Source of the DNA: Acidobacteriota bacterium
GTDB taxonomy: Bacteria; Acidobacteriota; Blastocatellia; Pyrinomonadales; Pyrinomonadaceae
Assembly (NCBI GenBank): GCA_020199995.1
Contig: JAIVJM010000202.1
Location: 1-54,574 of the forward strand
Direction of reading: 5' to 3'
DNA length: 54,574 bases
Shown one piece after another: positions 42,849 through 50,475 of this stretch (its first letter is position 1; every line of letters starts with the position of its first letter). Position numbers and translations under genes: made by a program. The notes beneath the pieces are model-generated. The model had not been told where the DNA came from and did no database searches. It saw only the letters and a program-made list of their open reading frames with translations.

Positions 42849-43550
42849 TCAAGGTGACTTGCGCTTTTTCGGCGCGACGACGTTGAGCGTCGTCACTTCG
42901 GTCTGTCGCGCGGCGGCACTGATGGCGTCGCGCGCGGCGGCGTATTCTTCGTCAGCGGCGGAGAGAAACTCTTCGAGCTTATCTTTGAAGGGGGAGAATG
43001 TGACCTTGCGCTCGAAGATCGCCTCGAACCCTTCGCGCCCGAGCAGCGCTTCGACGGCTGAGAGCTGGTCGGGGTCGTAGGCGGTCTTGACGGCGTAGCT
43101 GCAACGGACGCTGCTATCGCCCGCGCGCAGCACCACCGCGTTCGAGATGCGCGGGCGCGCCCCAGCCGCACGCTTGAGCGTCTCCTTGATCTCTTCCATG
43201 CGCTCGTCGAGCCGCTTCTTCTCGGCGTGGAGCGCGACGAACTCGGAGACGAGCGCCGCCGTCTCCTCCTCCGAAGGCGGCGCTTCGCCCTCGCCCGGCT
43301 GAGCCGCCCGCCCGAAACACTCGGCGCAAAACATCCCTTCGTTCTCCGCGCGCTCAAGAGACTCGTCGCGCGGCGTGAGCCCGCCGCACCCCGCGCACCC
43401 GACGTAGAATTCCCCCGCGCACGCGCGGCACAACACCGCCCCGCGCCTCTCAACGACGGCCTCGCCCGCCGACACGTCTTTCATGCACTCGACGCACAAA
43501 GCGCCCCGCGCCTCGACCCCCTCGACGCTAAAACTGTTCTCAATTTCCAT
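42849..43550 (-). CDS. Multi-CxxC zinc-ribbon protein beside the nuclease-helicase
   Basis: A 233-residue protein. The first ~80 residues hold five CxxC-type pairs (CVECMKD, CRACAGEF, CAGCGGL, CAECFG and nearby), probably binding two or more zincs in a LIM- or ribbon-like array. A Glu/Pro-rich linker follows, then a coiled-coil helix (~100-130, VALHAEKKRLDERMEEIKE) and a basic end (APKKRKSP). The mid-part (SYAVKTAYDPDQLSAVEALL, FERKVTFSPF) looks like a small globular domain. The start was set at the ATG at 43550 because GAGG is six bases upstream; longer starts would read through the palindrome at 43563. It is 58 bases before the Dna2-like gene on the same strand; a DNA-binding partner role is inferred. 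Confidence 0.72.
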   Translation of the reverse strand: MEIENSFSVEGVEARGALCVECMKDVSAGEAVVERRGAVLCRACAGEFYVGCAGCGGLTPRDESLERAENEGMFCAECFGRAAQPGEGEAPPSEEETAALVSEFVALHAEKKRLDERMEEIKETLKRAAGARPRISNAVVLRAGDSSVRCSYAVKTAYDPDQLSAVEALLGREGFEAIFERKVTFSPFKDKLEEFLSAADEEYAAARDAISAAARQTEVTTLNVVAPKKRKSP

Positions 43551-43562
43551 CGGCAGCCTCAT

Positions 43563-43657
43563 GAGGAAGAAATGCGGAATGCGGAATGATGAATGCTGAG
43601 TAGAAGGCAAGTTGTCTTTCATTCATCATTCATCATTCCGCATTCATCATTTCTTCC
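43563..43657. repeat. Heptad-word palindrome, GAATGCG/GAATGAT type
   Basis: Left arm 43565-43600 (GAAATGCGGAATGCGG, AATGATGAATGCTGAG); right arm about 43617-43657 (CATTCATCATTCATCATT, CCGCATTCATCATTTC). The loop has GTTGTCTTTC (43611-43620). The TGA of the pterin dehydratase gene (43647-43649) is inside the right arm. Confidence 0.88.
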
Positions 43658-43985
43658 TCTCGTCCATCTCGTCGAGCTTTGCGGCGAGGATGAAGTCGCT
43701 TTCGCTGAGGCCGTCAATCGCGTGCGTCCAGATTTGCACCCGCGCATAGCCCCAGCCGAAGGTGATGTCCGGGTGATGGCCTTCGCGTTCGGCGACGCGG
43801 CCCGCGCGGTTGACGAATTCCAGCGCCCCGGCGAAGTTCGAGAATGTGTAACCCTTCGAGAGGTGATGATCCTCGACGACCTTCCAGCCGCTCAGCTCCT
43901 TCATGTATTGATCCGTCTCCGCCCCCTCGAGGCGCGGCACGCCGCCGTGACAGGGCACGCAGCGGCGTTCGGCGAGCTTTTCCAT
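43647..43985 (-). CDS. phhB: 4a-hydroxytetrahydrobiopterin dehydratase
   Basis: A 112-residue pterin-4-alpha-carbinolamine dehydratase. It recycles the carbinolamine made by aromatic amino acid hydroxylases, and in some bacteria is linked to molybdopterin metabolism. The signature is complete: KELSGWKVVEDHHLSKGYTF, AREGHHPDITFGWGYARVQI (the EGHHPD motif), TH, and GLSESDF at the end. An extra CxxC-like pair (CVPCHGG) near the N-terminus is a common feature of bacterial members. The stop is in a palindromic element. No hydroxylase gene is in the window. Confidence 0.95.
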   Translation of the reverse strand: MEKLAERRCVPCHGGVPRLEGAETDQYMKELSGWKVVEDHHLSKGYTFSNFAGALEFVNRAGRVAEREGHHPDITFGWGYARVQIWTHAIDGLSESDFILAAKLDEMDERKK

Positions 43986-44139
43986 CCCGGTTCCTCTGAC
44001 CTCCCGCGAAAAGAAATCGGAGCCAGTCTACACGACTGCTCCGACTTCTTGCACGAAGGGATTCGTCGCCGGAACTTGTGGCACAATGTATTCTACACTG
44101 ACAAGAAACGACGACATGTGACGATTGGGGCAGGCTTTG

Positions 44140-44967
44140 ATGAAAGGCGAACGCAGGAACAAAAGGGAAGTGCCCGCGTGGCTGAGCGGCGCGCTCACGG
44201 TGGGCGCGCTCGGGGCGCTCGTCTGGCTTGAGCGCCGCCGCCCGCTCAGGCGCGAGACCGAGTCGAAGTCCGCGCGCGACGCGCGTAACCTCGCCGTGGC
44301 GGGCTTGAGCGCGGCGGCCATCGCCGTGACGGAAAAGCCGCTGGTCGAACGTCTCACCGCACTGGTCGCGCGGCGGCGCTGGGGACTCTTAAAGCGCGCG
44401 CGGCTGCCCGTCTGGCTGGAGGTCTTGCTCGCCGTCGCGCTCTTGGATTACACGCTCTACGTGTGGCATGTGCTGACGCACCGCGCGCCGTGGCTGTGGC
44501 GCTTTCACAGGGTGCATCACGCCGACCTCGACCTCAGCGCGACGACCGCGCTGCGCTTCCACTTCGCGGAGTTGGTCGCATCAGTCCCGTGGCGCGCGGC
44601 GCAAATCCTTACCATCGGCGTCTCGCCGCTCTCGTTCTCCGTGTGGCAGACCGCGCTCTTTCTCTCGATCCTGTTTCACCACTCGAACGTCCGTCTCCCC
44701 GCCGGGCTCGAACGACGTCTCAACCGGCTCGTCGTCACGCCGCACATGCACGGCATCCACCATTCGACGGCGCGTGAGGAGAGAGACTCGAACTGGTCGA
44801 GCGGGCTTACGCTCTGGGACCGGCTGCATGGCACGCTCCGCCTCGACGTGCCGCAGGACGAGATCACCATCGGCGTCCCCGAATACCGCGAGCCCGCGGA
44901 AGTCGGGCTGGTGAGAATCCTGAAGATGCCCTTCGCGGAAGAGACGAGAGAGAGGCTTGAGGCTTGA
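44140..44967 (+). CDS. Sterol desaturase / fatty acid hydroxylase family membrane protein
   Basis: A 275-residue integral-membrane di-iron oxygenase of the fatty acid hydroxylase superfamily. The histidine boxes are present: HVLTH (HxxxH), HRVHH (HxxHH), HHSN, and HMHGIHH (HxxHH). Three to four hydrophobic segments are seen at about 12-30, 48-60, 90-112 and 160-185. The start was set at the ATG at 44140; the TTG five codons earlier is possible, and GGGGCAGG precedes both. The C-terminus (ERLEA) and TGA stop lie on the left arm of a palindromic element. The substrate may be a lipid or carotenoid; it is not readable. Confidence 0.88.
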   Translation: MKGERRNKREVPAWLSGALTVGALGALVWLERRRPLRRETESKSARDARNLAVAGLSAAAIAVTEKPLVERLTALVARRRWGLLKRARLPVWLEVLLAVALLDYTLYVWHVLTHRAPWLWRFHRVHHADLDLSATTALRFHFAELVASVPWRAAQILTIGVSPLSFSVWQTALFLSILFHHSNVRLPAGLERRLNRLVVTPHMHGIHHSTAREERDSNWSSGLTLWDRLHGTLRLDVPQDEITIGVPEYREPAEVGLVRILKMPFAEETRERLEA

Positions 44968-45006
44968 GACCGGCACTTCACAAGTCCCAAGCCCCCAGCC
45001 TCCAGA
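44948..45006. repeat. Heptad-word palindrome, GGCTTGA type, shortened
   Basis: Left arm 44948-44968 (GAGAGAGGCTTGAGGCTTGA); right arm about 44984-45006 (CCCAAGCCCCCAGCCTCC). The TGA stop of the hydroxylase gene (44965-44967) is a word TGA. The arms match imperfectly. The following ~230 bases before the next gene show no feature. Confidence 0.72.
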
Positions 45007-45235
45007 GCCCGTTATGAAGACGCGGAGCCCAAGCCGCTGCTCGGCGTGCCTTCCCTGCTGGGCGTCGCCGGGTCGGAGGCAAAAGGGCAGGTCGCTGATT
45101 CGGCGTGAGTGGCGGGGTTCGGGACAAAGGTTAAAGCCTCCGGCGACTTTTTTTACTCCCTCGTCGGACAACACTTACGGTGCGCCCTCTCGCAGGTCGC
45201 TGCTGGAGTTATCCAGTTAAAGACACCTGCCGGCT

Positions 45236-46060
45236 ATGAACGTCAAGTCCATTTACGCAGAAACAAACCGCGGCATCCTGTTGGATGTCGTCGTCTTCCT
45301 GCTCAGCCTGATACTGATGAGGTGGCTGACGAAGTCTTTCGTCAACCTCGCCCGCCTCGCCTCTTCGGGCGATACGTTCGCCGAGTTCGCGCTCGGCCTG
45401 TTCTTCCTTGGTATGTTTGTGCTGCCCGCCGCGGGCGCAGTGTTGAAGCGCTGGCACTTTCACCAGAGGCTCGCACGCCTGCCGGGGCATCGAGCCGGGG
45501 CGAACAAACGAACTTCCGACCCGGCGGATAACGCGGCGGTCGGCTGCTTCCTGCACCCCGCTTTTTATCTCGCGGTGTCGCTGTGCCTGGCGGTGACGGC
45601 GGTCGTCATTCTGGGCACGCAGGTTTTCGGCGAAGACTTTCACCAGAACGGGGCGATTTTTCTGCCGCTCATCTTCGGCACGCTTGTCCTGAGCATCCTC
45701 CAGACGGTCGCGGTCTACAGTTACTTTGAGCCGCCGGCGAAAACCCCCGCGCGGGAATTCTGGCGCGACCCGAGGAGCGCGTTGCTCGGCGATGCCTGTA
45801 TTTACCTGAACATGATCTTTTATCAGGTGTTGTGGAATGTGGCGGTCTCGTCGCCGTTCGGCAGAGTGACCGGCTTCGAGGATTTCGCCGGCAGGGTGTT
45901 CTTTCTTTTCTTCGTCGCCCTGCTGGTTTACTTTCCGCCACGTATTTTTTATCTGGCCGAGGACATCACGCGCCCGACGGCATGGCTGACCATCTTCCTC
46001 GCCAACTCGCCCGTCATCTTGCGAGTGCTTCTCGGCATCGACTTGATGCGCATCTTTTAA
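45236..46060 (+). CDS. Polytopic membrane protein, unknown
   Basis: A 274-residue membrane protein with about six or seven hydrophobic segments: LLDVVVFLLSLILMRWL, FALGLFFLGMFVLPAAG, PAFYLAVSLCLAVTAVV, FLPLIFGTLVLSILQTVAVY, LGDACIYLNMIFYQVLWN, RVFFLFFVALLVYFPPRI and LANSPVILRVLL. No family was recognised. GTTATCCAG and GACACC precede the ATG; no clear SD. The next gene, a group 2 glycosyltransferase of an arsenosugar-type cluster, starts 15 bases after its stop on the same strand, so the two may be co-transcribed. The role is unknown. Confidence 0.68.
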   Translation: MNVKSIYAETNRGILLDVVVFLLSLILMRWLTKSFVNLARLASSGDTFAEFALGLFFLGMFVLPAAGAVLKRWHFHQRLARLPGHRAGANKRTSDPADNAAVGCFLHPAFYLAVSLCLAVTAVVILGTQVFGEDFHQNGAIFLPLIFGTLVLSILQTVAVYSYFEPPAKTPAREFWRDPRSALLGDACIYLNMIFYQVLWNVAVSSPFGRVTGFEDFAGRVFFLFFVALLVYFPPRIFYLAEDITRPTAWLTIFLANSPVILRVLLGIDLMRIF

Positions 46061-46075
46061 GGCAGCACATTTGAG

Positions 46076-46768
46076 ATGAGGCCGCATCTCTCCGTCATCA
46101 TCCCCGCCCTCAACGAGGCGCGCTCAATCGGCGCGACGCTCGACGCGCTGGCGCTCGCGGGCGAGTCCGTCGAGGTCGTCGTGGTTGACGGCGGAAGCAC
46201 GGACGGGACGGGCGACGTCGCGCGCGGGCGCGGCGCGCTGGTCGTCAAAGCGGAGCGCGGGCGCGGGGCGCAGATGCACGCTGGGGCGTTGGCGGCGCGG
46301 GGCGACGCCTTCTGGTTCCTGCACGCGGACACGCTCGCGCCCGCGGATGCCGCCGAAAGAATCGCCGCCGCGCTCAGAGACCCGCGCGTGGTCGGCGGCA
46401 ATTTTCGCGTCCGCTTCGACGGCATGCGACGCGCGGCTCGGTTCCTGACGTGGCTCTACCCGCAGTTGCGCCGTCTCGGCCTGTGCTACGGCGACTCGGC
46501 GATCTTCGTCAGGCGCGATGCCTACGAAAGCGCGGGCGGCTTCAAGCCCTACCCCATCTTCGAGGATTTGGACTTGCTGCGCGCGCTCTGGCGCTTGGGC
46601 CGCGTCGTCCACCTCGACTCGACGGTCGTCACCTCGTCGCGCCGCTTTGAGGGGCGCAGCTTCGCGCTCGCCTTCGCGCGTTGGGCGGCTCTCCAAACCC
46701 TCTACTGGCTCGGCGTCCACCCGCGCACGCTCGGGCGTCTCTACTACCCGGCGAAAAAGAAGCAGTGA
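46076..46768 (+). CDS. Family 2 glycosyltransferase, TIGR04283-like
   Basis: A 230-residue GT-A glycosyltransferase. The nucleotide-sugar site is clear: LSVIIPALNEARSIGATL, VVVDGGSTDGT, FWFLHADTLAP (the DxD-like Asp), and acceptor-side GYGDSAIFVRRDAYESAGGF, with catalytic FEDLDL. Together with the convergent gene at 46806 (TIGR04282-like), the AhpD-like gene and the radical SAM/Cys-rich gene it matches the set found with arsenosugar biosynthesis. It carries no membrane segment. Its TGA (46766-46768) and the stop of the convergent gene both lie in the palindrome between them. Confidence 0.9.
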   Translation: MRPHLSVIIPALNEARSIGATLDALALAGESVEVVVVDGGSTDGTGDVARGRGALVVKAERGRGAQMHAGALAARGDAFWFLHADTLAPADAAERIAAALRDPRVVGGNFRVRFDGMRRAARFLTWLYPQLRRLGLCYGDSAIFVRRDAYESAGGFKPYPIFEDLDLLRALWRLGRVVHLDSTVVTSSRRFEGRSFALAFARWAALQTLYWLGVHPRTLGRLYYPAKKKQ

Positions 46769-46818
46769 GCAGTCAGTGCGGTTATCCGTCTGAGCTGCTT
46801 ACTGCTTACTGCCCGCTG
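46761..46818. repeat. Heptad-word palindrome, CAGTGAG/CAGTAAG type, between convergent genes
   Basis: Left arm 46761-46780 (AGCAGTGAGCAGTCAGTGC); right arm about 46794-46818 (GCTGCTTACTGCTTACTG, CCCGCTGTC). The TGA of the plus-strand gene is in the left arm. The TAA of the minus-strand gene (46806-46808) is in the right arm. Confidence 0.84.
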
Positions 46819-47510
46819 TCTTCTCTCTTCTCCAGCCAGCGGTAAGTTGAAGGGGCGAGCAGGAGAGCGCGTTCCGGGTCTGCGAGGAGTTCCCGTCGCA
46901 GGCGCTCGAAGTCTGCGGGGGTGTCAACGTCGGGGAGGCGCGGGAGGACTTCGAGGAGTCGCAAGGCCAGACGCGAGGCGTTGTCGGCGGTCTGCCGGTA
47001 GGCGAGCGCCGTGCTCCACGCGACGCCCCGGAAGAGGCCGGGCGCGGCGGGGCTCCGCAAGCCCACAAGGTAATAGCCGCCGTCTTCCGCCGGGCCGAGC
47101 GCGAGGTCTGCGTCCCCGGCGGAGAGCGCGCGCAGGGCGGCGGCCAGCAACTCCGCGGGGATGAAGGTGTCCGTGCCCTTGATGAGGACGGGGGCGAACC
47201 CGCGCGCGAAGGCATGCGCCGCCGCCGCTTCGAGTCGCTCGCCGAGGTCGGCGCCGCGCTGCTCGAAGAATTGAACCCCAATTGCCAACGACTCCGCGCG
47301 CAACAGCGCTTCGAGCGCCGCGCGCCCGTCGTCCGGCGCGTAGGCGACGAGCACTTCGCGCGTCGCTCGCGCGGCGTTGCGGAACGAGTCTTGAAACATG
47401 CAGGCGGCGAGCGCGGCGGCGTCCGCGGCGGACAGGAAAGGCGTGAGGCGTGTCTTCACTTCGCCCGCGCGCGGGGCCTTGCACATGACGACGACGGCGG
47501 GACGTGACAT
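46806..47510 (-). CDS. TIGR04282-like (DUF2064) glycosyltransferase-fold protein
   Basis: A 234-residue protein of the DUF2064/TIGR04282 group, with a GT-A-like nucleotidyl/glycosyl transferase fold. Signatures: VVVMCKAPRAGEVKTRLTP at the N-terminus, VLIKGTDTFIPAELL (in most relatives GxDxP), DLALGPAEDGGYYLVGL, and LPDVDTPADFE. It usually occurs beside TIGR04283 glycosyltransferases, as here, convergent with it. The ATG at 47510 lies only a few bases from the palindromic element at 47515, so its mRNA leader is the element and no SD is seen. The role in the arsenosugar cluster is by association. Confidence 0.9.
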   Translation of the reverse strand: MSRPAVVVMCKAPRAGEVKTRLTPFLSAADAAALAACMFQDSFRNAARATREVLVAYAPDDGRAALEALLRAESLAIGVQFFEQRGADLGERLEAAAAHAFARGFAPVLIKGTDTFIPAELLAAALRALSAGDADLALGPAEDGGYYLVGLRSPAAPGLFRGVAWSTALAYRQTADNASRLALRLLEVLPRLPDVDTPADFERLRRELLADPERALLLAPSTYRWLEKREDSGQ

Positions 47511-47514
47511 AAAA

Positions 47515-47597
47515 ATGCGGAATGCGGATTGCGGATTGCGGGTCGAAGACACTAACATAATGCAAAATCCGCAACCCGAAATCCGCGTTCCGCAATG
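47515..47597. repeat. Heptad-word palindrome, GAATGCG/GATTGCG type
   Basis: Left arm 47515-47543 (AATGCGGAATGCGG, ATTGCGGATTGCGGG); right arm about 47572-47597 (TGCAAAATCCGCAACCC, GAAATCCGCGTTCCGC). The loop on the minus strand has GTTAGTGTCTTCG. It separates the divergent DUF2064 and AhpD-like genes. Confidence 0.82.
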
Positions 47598-47621
47598 ACC
47601 TGACGGGAGTGTAGCACCGAG

Positions 47622-47951
47622 ATGAGTTACTACGAAGAAGACGACCTCCGGCGCTTCGGCGAGATAGGAAAACACCGCCCCGACCTGTTCGAGAAGTTCA
47701 TGGCGTGGTACGAGGCGTGTCAGGAGGACGGCGCTCTCTCGCGCCGCGAGAAGGCTTTGATCGGGCTCGCCGTGGCGCACGCGCTGCAATGCCCCTACTG
47801 CATTGACGCCTACTCGCAGTCCTGCCTCGAAGCCGGGTCGAACATGGAGCAGATGACCGAGGCGATTCACATGGCCTCGGCCCTGCGCGGCGGCGCGGCG
47901 CTCATCCACGGGCTTCAGGCGCACAACTCCGTGGGCAAGGTCTCGATGTGA
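47622..47951 (+). CDS. AhpD-like (carboxymuconolactone decarboxylase fold) protein of the arsenosugar-type cluster
   Basis: A 109-residue AhpD-like protein. The redox motif is CPYCIDAYSQSCLE (CxxC plus a third Cys), on the typical helix, followed by ASALRGGAALIHG. In related clusters this small alkylhydroperoxidase-like protein accompanies the radical SAM/Cys-rich protein ArsS, and in some it has selenocysteine in place of a Cys; here both positions are TGC codons. The ATG is preceded by GGAG at long spacing. The stop overlaps the start of the radical SAM gene (ATGTGATG). The exact reaction in arsenic metabolism is not settled. Confidence 0.9.
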   Translation: MSYYEEDDLRRFGEIGKHRPDLFEKFMAWYEACQEDGALSRREKALIGLAVAHALQCPYCIDAYSQSCLEAGSNMEQMTEAIHMASALRGGAALIHGLQAHNSVGKVSM

Positions 47952-48875
47952 TGGCAACACAACTGCCCGTCATCCACCCTGCGGCGGCGGCGGATGCCCC
48001 CTTGCGCTCGCCCGCGGGCTTCGAGCAAACGCTCGCCGAGCGCGGCCTTGAGCTGCGCCGCGCCGCGTCGGTCGAGACCTTGCAGGTTAACGTCGGCAAG
48101 CTCTGCAATCAGGCGTGCAGGCACTGCCATGTGGACGCCTCACCCCGCCGCACCGAGATTATGACGCGCGAGACGGCTGAAGAGGTCGTCGGGGCGATCG
48201 GGCGGTTCCGCTTCGCCACGTTGGACGTGACGGGCGGCGCGCCCGAGCTGAACCCGCATTTCAGATACCTCGTGACCGGGGCGCGCTCGCTCGGCGCGCA
48301 CGTCATCGTGCGCCACAACCTGACCGTTATGTTCGAGCCGGGGCAGGAAGACCTCCCCGACTTCTTCCGCGCGCACGAGGTCGAAGTCGTCTCTTCGCTC
48401 CCTTACTTTCTCGAACAGCAGACCGACGCGCAGCGCGGCCACGGCGTCTTCGAGAAGTCGGTCGAGGCGCTCCGGCGACTGAACGCGGTCGGCTACGGCG
48501 TCGAGGCGAGCGGCCTCGAACTGAACCTCGTCTACAACCCGGTGGGCGCGTACCTGCCGCCGCCGAATCAATCGAGGCCGACTTCAAACGCGAACTCCTG
48601 AAGTCGTCGAGTCGTTCAACCCGCGCGCGGTCGAGGGGCTGATGTGCCGCCACACGCTCAGCGTGGACTGGACGGGCCGCCTCTCCGATTGCGACTTCAA
48701 CCAGATGCTCGACCTCGGCGTCGCCGCCGGACTCCCCCGGCATATCCGCGACTTCGACCCCGTGCGCTTCGCCGCCGGCCCCATCCAGACCGGCGCGCAC
48801 TGCTTCGGCTGCACCGCGGGCGCGGGCTCCTCGTGCGGCGGCTCGGTCGTCTCAAGAGTAAGCAGTGAGCAGTGA
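47951..48875 (+). pseudogene. Radical SAM/Cys-rich protein, ArsS type, frame-disrupted
   Basis: A radical SAM enzyme of the TIGR04167-like (radical SAM/Cys-rich) family, tied to arsenosugar biosynthesis as ArsS. The Fe-S motif CNQACRHC (CxxxCxxC, Cys52/56/59) and TGGAPELNP are intact in the first ~205 residues, up to AYLPPP. Near 48559-48572 the frame shifts (IEADFKREL in the next frame), and near 48598-48606 it shifts again to FNPRAVEGLMCRHTLS. The C-terminal Cys-rich domain (SVDWTGRLSDCDFNQML, HCFGCTAGAGSSCGG) is then intact to the TGA at 48875. A stretch of a few tens of codons appears to be missing at the second break. It is broken as given; an assembly deletion is a strong alternative. 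The gene symbol is withheld because of damage. Confidence 0.82.
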
Positions 48876-48962
48876 GCAGTAAGCAGTCAAGGCGGCTGAC
48901 AGGTCTTGACTGCTTACTGCTCACTGCTTACTGCTTACTGCTTACTGCTCACTGCTCACTGT
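48853..48962. repeat. Heptad-word palindrome, CAGTGAG/CAGTAAG type, longest arms
   Basis: Left arm 48855-48890 (AAGCAGTGAGCAGTGAGC, AGTAAGCAGTC); right arm about 48904-48962 (CTTGACTGCTTACTGC, TCACTGCTTACTGC, TTACTGCTTACTGC and so on), with more words on the right than the left. The TGA of the radical SAM gene (48873-48875) is a word TGA. The remaining ~120 bases before the next gene show no feature beyond its SD. Confidence 0.88.
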
Positions 48963-49086
48963 CGCGGACGCCGTCCCTCGCGGTCTGCCCTGCTGTCGCT
49001 TTGCAAAAACGCACGCGCGTCGGTAAGCTTACGGCTTAAAGCTCCGCATATTTTCTCTTCCAATCTTCAAGGAGGCGCTCGAAGCC

Positions 49087-50352
49087 GTGGCCGCCATACA
49101 TCCTTTTCGCGCCCTGCGTCCGCCCGCCGACAAGGTCGGGGAAGTCGCCGCCGTGCCCTACGACGTGGTCAATACCGAAGAGGCGCGCGCGCTCGCGGAG
49201 GGTAAGCCATCCAGCTTCCTCCACGTCTCGCGCCCGGAGATTGACCTGCCCGCGGGCACAGACCTCTACTCGGACGAAGTGTACGCCCGGGCCGCCGAGA
49301 ATTTTCTGCAGCTCATCCGCGACTGCCCTCTCGAAATCGAGGCCGAGCCGGGTCTCTATCTCTACCGCCTCGTGATGGGCGGGCATGAGCAGACGGGGGT
49401 CGCGGCCTGCGTCTCGGTTGACGAGTACGACCGCGGCCTCATCCGCAAGCACGAGAAGACACGCCCCGACAAAGAGAACGACCGCACGCGCCACGTCCTC
49501 GAACTGCGCGCGCAGACCGGCCCGGTCTTCCTCACCTACCGCCCCGACCGGCGCATCGACGCGCTCGTCGCGGGCGCGTCCGCGTCCTCCGAGCCGCTCT
49601 ACGACTTCACGGCAGACGACGGCGTCCGCCACACGGTCTGGCGCGTCGCCGTGCCCGAACAGCTCGCGCGCTGCTTCGAGGAAGTCCCTTTGCTCTACAT
49701 CGCCGACGGCCACCACCGCGCGGCGAGCGCCAGCCGCGCGCGCGCCGCCCTGCGCGAACAGAATGAGAATCACACCGGCGACGAAGAGTACAACCGCTTC
49801 CTCGCCGTCATCTTCCCCGCCGACCAGATGCAGATACTTCCCTACAACCGCGTGGTCAAGGATTTGAACGGCCTCTCTCCCGAAGACTTTCTCGACGCCG
49901 TCCGCGGGCGCTTCGACGTGACCACGGACGCCAACCCGCGCGGCCCCGGCAAGAGCGGGCACTGGCACATGTATCTGGGCGGCAGATGGTACGGCCTCAC
50001 GCTGAAGAAAGCCGGGGGAGACAACGGCGGCACGAGAAACAACGGCGGCTCCGGCGACGACGACCCGGTCGCCTCGCTCGACGTGAGCGTCCTGCAGGAC
50101 AACCTGCTCGAACCCCTGCTCGGCATCAGGGACGTGCGGACGGACAAGCGCATTGACTTCGTCGGCGGCATCCGGGGCACGGAAGAGCTCGTCCGGCACG
50201 TTGACTCCGGCGCGGCGGCGGTCGCCTTCGCGCTCCACCGGACTTCGATTGATGACCTCTTGCGCGTCTCGGACGCCGAAGGCATTATGCCGCCGAAGTC
50301 CACATGGTTCGAGCCCAAGCTGCGCGACGGCATTCTGATTCACACGATTTAA
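49087..50352 (+). CDS. DUF1015 protein, putative serine kinase (SerK/SbnI-like)
   Basis: A 421-residue DUF1015 family protein. Conserved parts: AAIHPFRALRPPADKVGEVA, AVPYDVVNTEEA, IRKHEKTRPDKENDRTRH, PVFLTYRP, LYIADGHHRAASA and LPYNRVVKDLNGL. Members include free L-serine kinases (archaeal SerK, staphylococcal SbnI), which use a ParB/HipA-type fold; the ADGHHR block is the likely active site. It has a Gly/Asn-rich insert (about 315-330). It starts with a GTG after AAGGAGG. The neighbours serA-like (51048) and serC (53103) support a link to phosphoserine metabolism. Kinase activity is an inference. Confidence 0.88.
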   Translation: MAAIHPFRALRPPADKVGEVAAVPYDVVNTEEARALAEGKPSSFLHVSRPEIDLPAGTDLYSDEVYARAAENFLQLIRDCPLEIEAEPGLYLYRLVMGGHEQTGVAACVSVDEYDRGLIRKHEKTRPDKENDRTRHVLELRAQTGPVFLTYRPDRRIDALVAGASASSEPLYDFTADDGVRHTVWRVAVPEQLARCFEEVPLLYIADGHHRAASASRARAALREQNENHTGDEEYNRFLAVIFPADQMQILPYNRVVKDLNGLSPEDFLDAVRGRFDVTTDANPRGPGKSGHWHMYLGGRWYGLTLKKAGGDNGGTRNNGGSGDDDPVASLDVSVLQDNLLEPLLGIRDVRTDKRIDFVGGIRGTEELVRHVDSGAAAVAFALHRTSIDDLLRVSDAEGIMPPKSTWFEPKLRDGILIHTI

Positions 50353-50475
50353 GAGCGATGAGCTGTCGGCTTTTAGCTTTTAGCTTTTTCTCTTTCGCAA
50401 GCTAAGCCTCGGCCCGGATGTTGGCCGTTCCGGCACGGATAAAGCTGACGGCTAACAGCTAATCGCTAACAGCTT
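50353..50475. repeat. Two heptad-word runs: GCTTTTA and GCTAACA/GCTAATC
   Basis: Left run about 50366-50390 (GGCTTTTAGCTTTTAGC, TTTTTC), right run about 50444-50475 (GCTGACGGCTAACAGC, TAATCGCTAACAGC). Both step by seven bases; they pair partly as GCTTTTAGC against GCTAACAGC. The right run ends directly at the next gene's ATG. It is a diverged member, and the middle (GGCCCGGATGTTGGCC) is a small extra inverted repeat. Confidence 0.65.

Noticed and set aside
47622-47951. Selenocysteine in the AhpD-like protein, as in some related clusters
   Set aside because: The Cys positions are ordinary TGC codons and the frame has no internal TGA.
48853-48962. Possible CRISPR or minisatellite array (repeated AGCAGTRAGC words)
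   Set aside because: Repeats are 7-base words with no spacers, and the second half is the reverse complement of the first; it is a palindromic element like the others.
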